Assembly: GCA_007128995.1 (NCBI GenBank)
Contig: SKWJ01000189.1
Span: 1-6,772 of the forward strand
DNA length: 6,772 nt
From: Paracoccaceae bacterium
Lineage (GTDB): Bacteria > Pseudomonadota > Alphaproteobacteria > Rhodobacterales > Rhodobacteraceae
Reading direction: 5' to 3'
Below, piece by piece: positions 5,867-6,772 of the stretch. Under the pieces are notes generated by a model that was given only the letters and a program-made list of their open reading frames with translations, was not told the origin of the DNA and did no database searches. How positions within the stretch are numbered: the stretch's first letter is position 1; every line of letters starts with the position of its first letter. The position numbers and the translations under genes were made by a program.

Positions 5867-6772
5867 ATGCCCCATAACAACCTGAACATGCCTGCCGAAC
5901 GCCCTGATGTGCTAATCCGTCCAAAGTTGGAGGGCGGACGGCGGTTTCGCATGGCCAGTCCGTTTCAGCCTGCTGGCGATCAGCCCACAGCGATTGCAGA
6001 ACTGGTGGAAGGGGTCCGCTCAGGCGAGCAGAATCAGGTGCTGCTTGGCGCTACCGGGACCGGCAAGACCTACACAATGGCCAAGATCATCGAGGAAACC
6101 CAGCGCCCCGCGATTATTCTTGCGCCAAACAAGACCCTCGCCGCCCAGCTTTATGGAGAGTTCAAGGGCTTCTTTCCTGACAATGCGGTCGAGTATTTTG
6201 TCAGCTACTATGATTATTATCAGCCTGAAGCCTATGTTGCGCGGTCGGATACCTATATCGAGAAGGAATCCCAGATCAACGAGCAGATTGACCGGATGCG
6301 CCACTCGGCGACCCGCGCGCTGCTGGAGCGCGATGATGTGATCATCGTTGCCTCTGTCTCGTGCATCTACGGGATCGGCTCGGTAGAGACATATTCTGCG
6401 ATGACGCAGGACTTCAAATGCGGCGAAATTTACAACCAGCGGCAGGTGCTGGCGGATATGGTGGCCCAGCAATATCGGCGCAATGACGCGGCGTTCCAGC
6501 GTGGCTCGTTCCGCGTGCGCGGCGACGTGATCGAAGTCTGGCCCGCACACTTGGAAGACCGGGCGTGGAAACTGTCATTCTTCGGCGAGGAACTGGAGGC
6601 GATTACCGAATTTGATCCGCTGACAGGTGCGAAGACCGACAGTTTCGAGCAGATCAGGATCTATGCGAACAGCCATTACGTCACACCCCGGCCAACCATG
6701 CAGCAGGCCATCAAGGGCATCAAGCACGAACTGGCAACCCGGCTGGACCAGCTCGTGGCTGAAGGCAAGCTG
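5867..6772 (+). CDS. uvrB: Excinuclease ABC subunit B, N-terminal part; runs off the right edge
   Basis: UvrB is the damage-verification helicase of nucleotide excision repair. It is loaded by UvrA and then recruits UvrC to cut on both sides of the lesion. The first 302 codons are open to the end of the window, of roughly 670-740 in the family. After an alphaproteobacterial N-terminal extension (about 28 residues) come SPFQPAGDQP (31-40) and the Walker A motif GATGTGKT (61-68). The helicase segment APNKTLAAQL (86-95) follows, then the strand-separating beta-hairpin region YYDYYQPEAYV (114-124) and on to about 150, SVSCIYGIGS (163-172), and the start of the UvrA-interacting domain with RGSFRVRGDVIEVWP (212-226). 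Helicase motifs IV-VI and the UvrC-binding tail lie outside the window. The ATG at 5867 is the first after an in-frame stop, and GAAGG stands nine bases before it. It follows parE by 109 bases. I saw no SOS box there. Confidence 0.96.
   Translation, partial: MPHNNLNMPAERPDVLIRPKLEGGRRFRMASPFQPAGDQPTAIAELVEGVRSGEQNQVLLGATGTGKTYTMAKIIEETQRPAIILAPNKTLAAQLYGEFKGFFPDNAVEYFVSYYDYYQPEAYVARSDTYIEKESQINEQIDRMRHSATRALLERDDVIIVASVSCIYGIGSVETYSAMTQDFKCGEIYNQRQVLADMVAQQYRRNDAAFQRGSFRVRGDVIEVWPAHLEDRAWKLSFFGEELEAITEFDPLTGAKTDSFEQIRIYANSHYVTPRPTMQQAIKGIKHELATRLDQLVAEGKL

Overview
The window looks like a stretch of ordinary chromosome from an alphaproteobacterium, most likely Rhodobacteraceae. The reasons are the protein-level style of IlvB, ParE and UvrB, the GC-rich coding sequence with AT-rich promoter gaps, and the alphaproteobacterial N-terminal extension of UvrB. 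The genus cannot be read from the sequence. There is no phage, transposon, CRISPR array, tRNA or rRNA.

Layout. On the minus strand, from about 2170 down to 1, lies the ilvBN operon for branched-chain amino acid synthesis: a promoter, a 16-codon leader peptide, an attenuator terminator, ilvB (acetolactate synthase large subunit) and the start of ilvN (small subunit), which runs off the left edge. On the plus strand, from 2252 to about 3750, is a small metalloid-type cassette: a small ArsR-family repressor with a single vicinal cysteine pair, then a polytopic ArsP/DUF318-family permease, closed by a hairpin terminator. After it come two housekeeping DNA genes on the plus strand: parE (topoisomerase IV subunit B), complete, and uvrB (excision repair), whose first 302 codons are present before the right edge.

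Regulation is the most informative part of the window. The ilvBN leader carries a short reading frame with the run Leu-Val-Ile-Val-Val, a strong intrinsic terminator 26 bases after its stop codon, and a 9-bp competing hairpin whose downstream arm shares two bases with the terminator stem. This is the architecture of translation-coupled attenuation. The divergent arsR promoter has its -35 and -10 boxes exactly 17 bp apart, with a perfect 7-6-7 inverted repeat between them, and the predicted +1 falls on the A of the arsR ATG, so the mRNA is probably leaderless and self-repressed. The two-cysteine ArsR beside an ArsP-like permease suggests sensing and export of trivalent organoarsenicals or a related soft metalloid, but this is inference.

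I did not find an entirely new kind of system. The best candidates for new description are the ilvBN attenuator and the leaderless arsR-permease unit.
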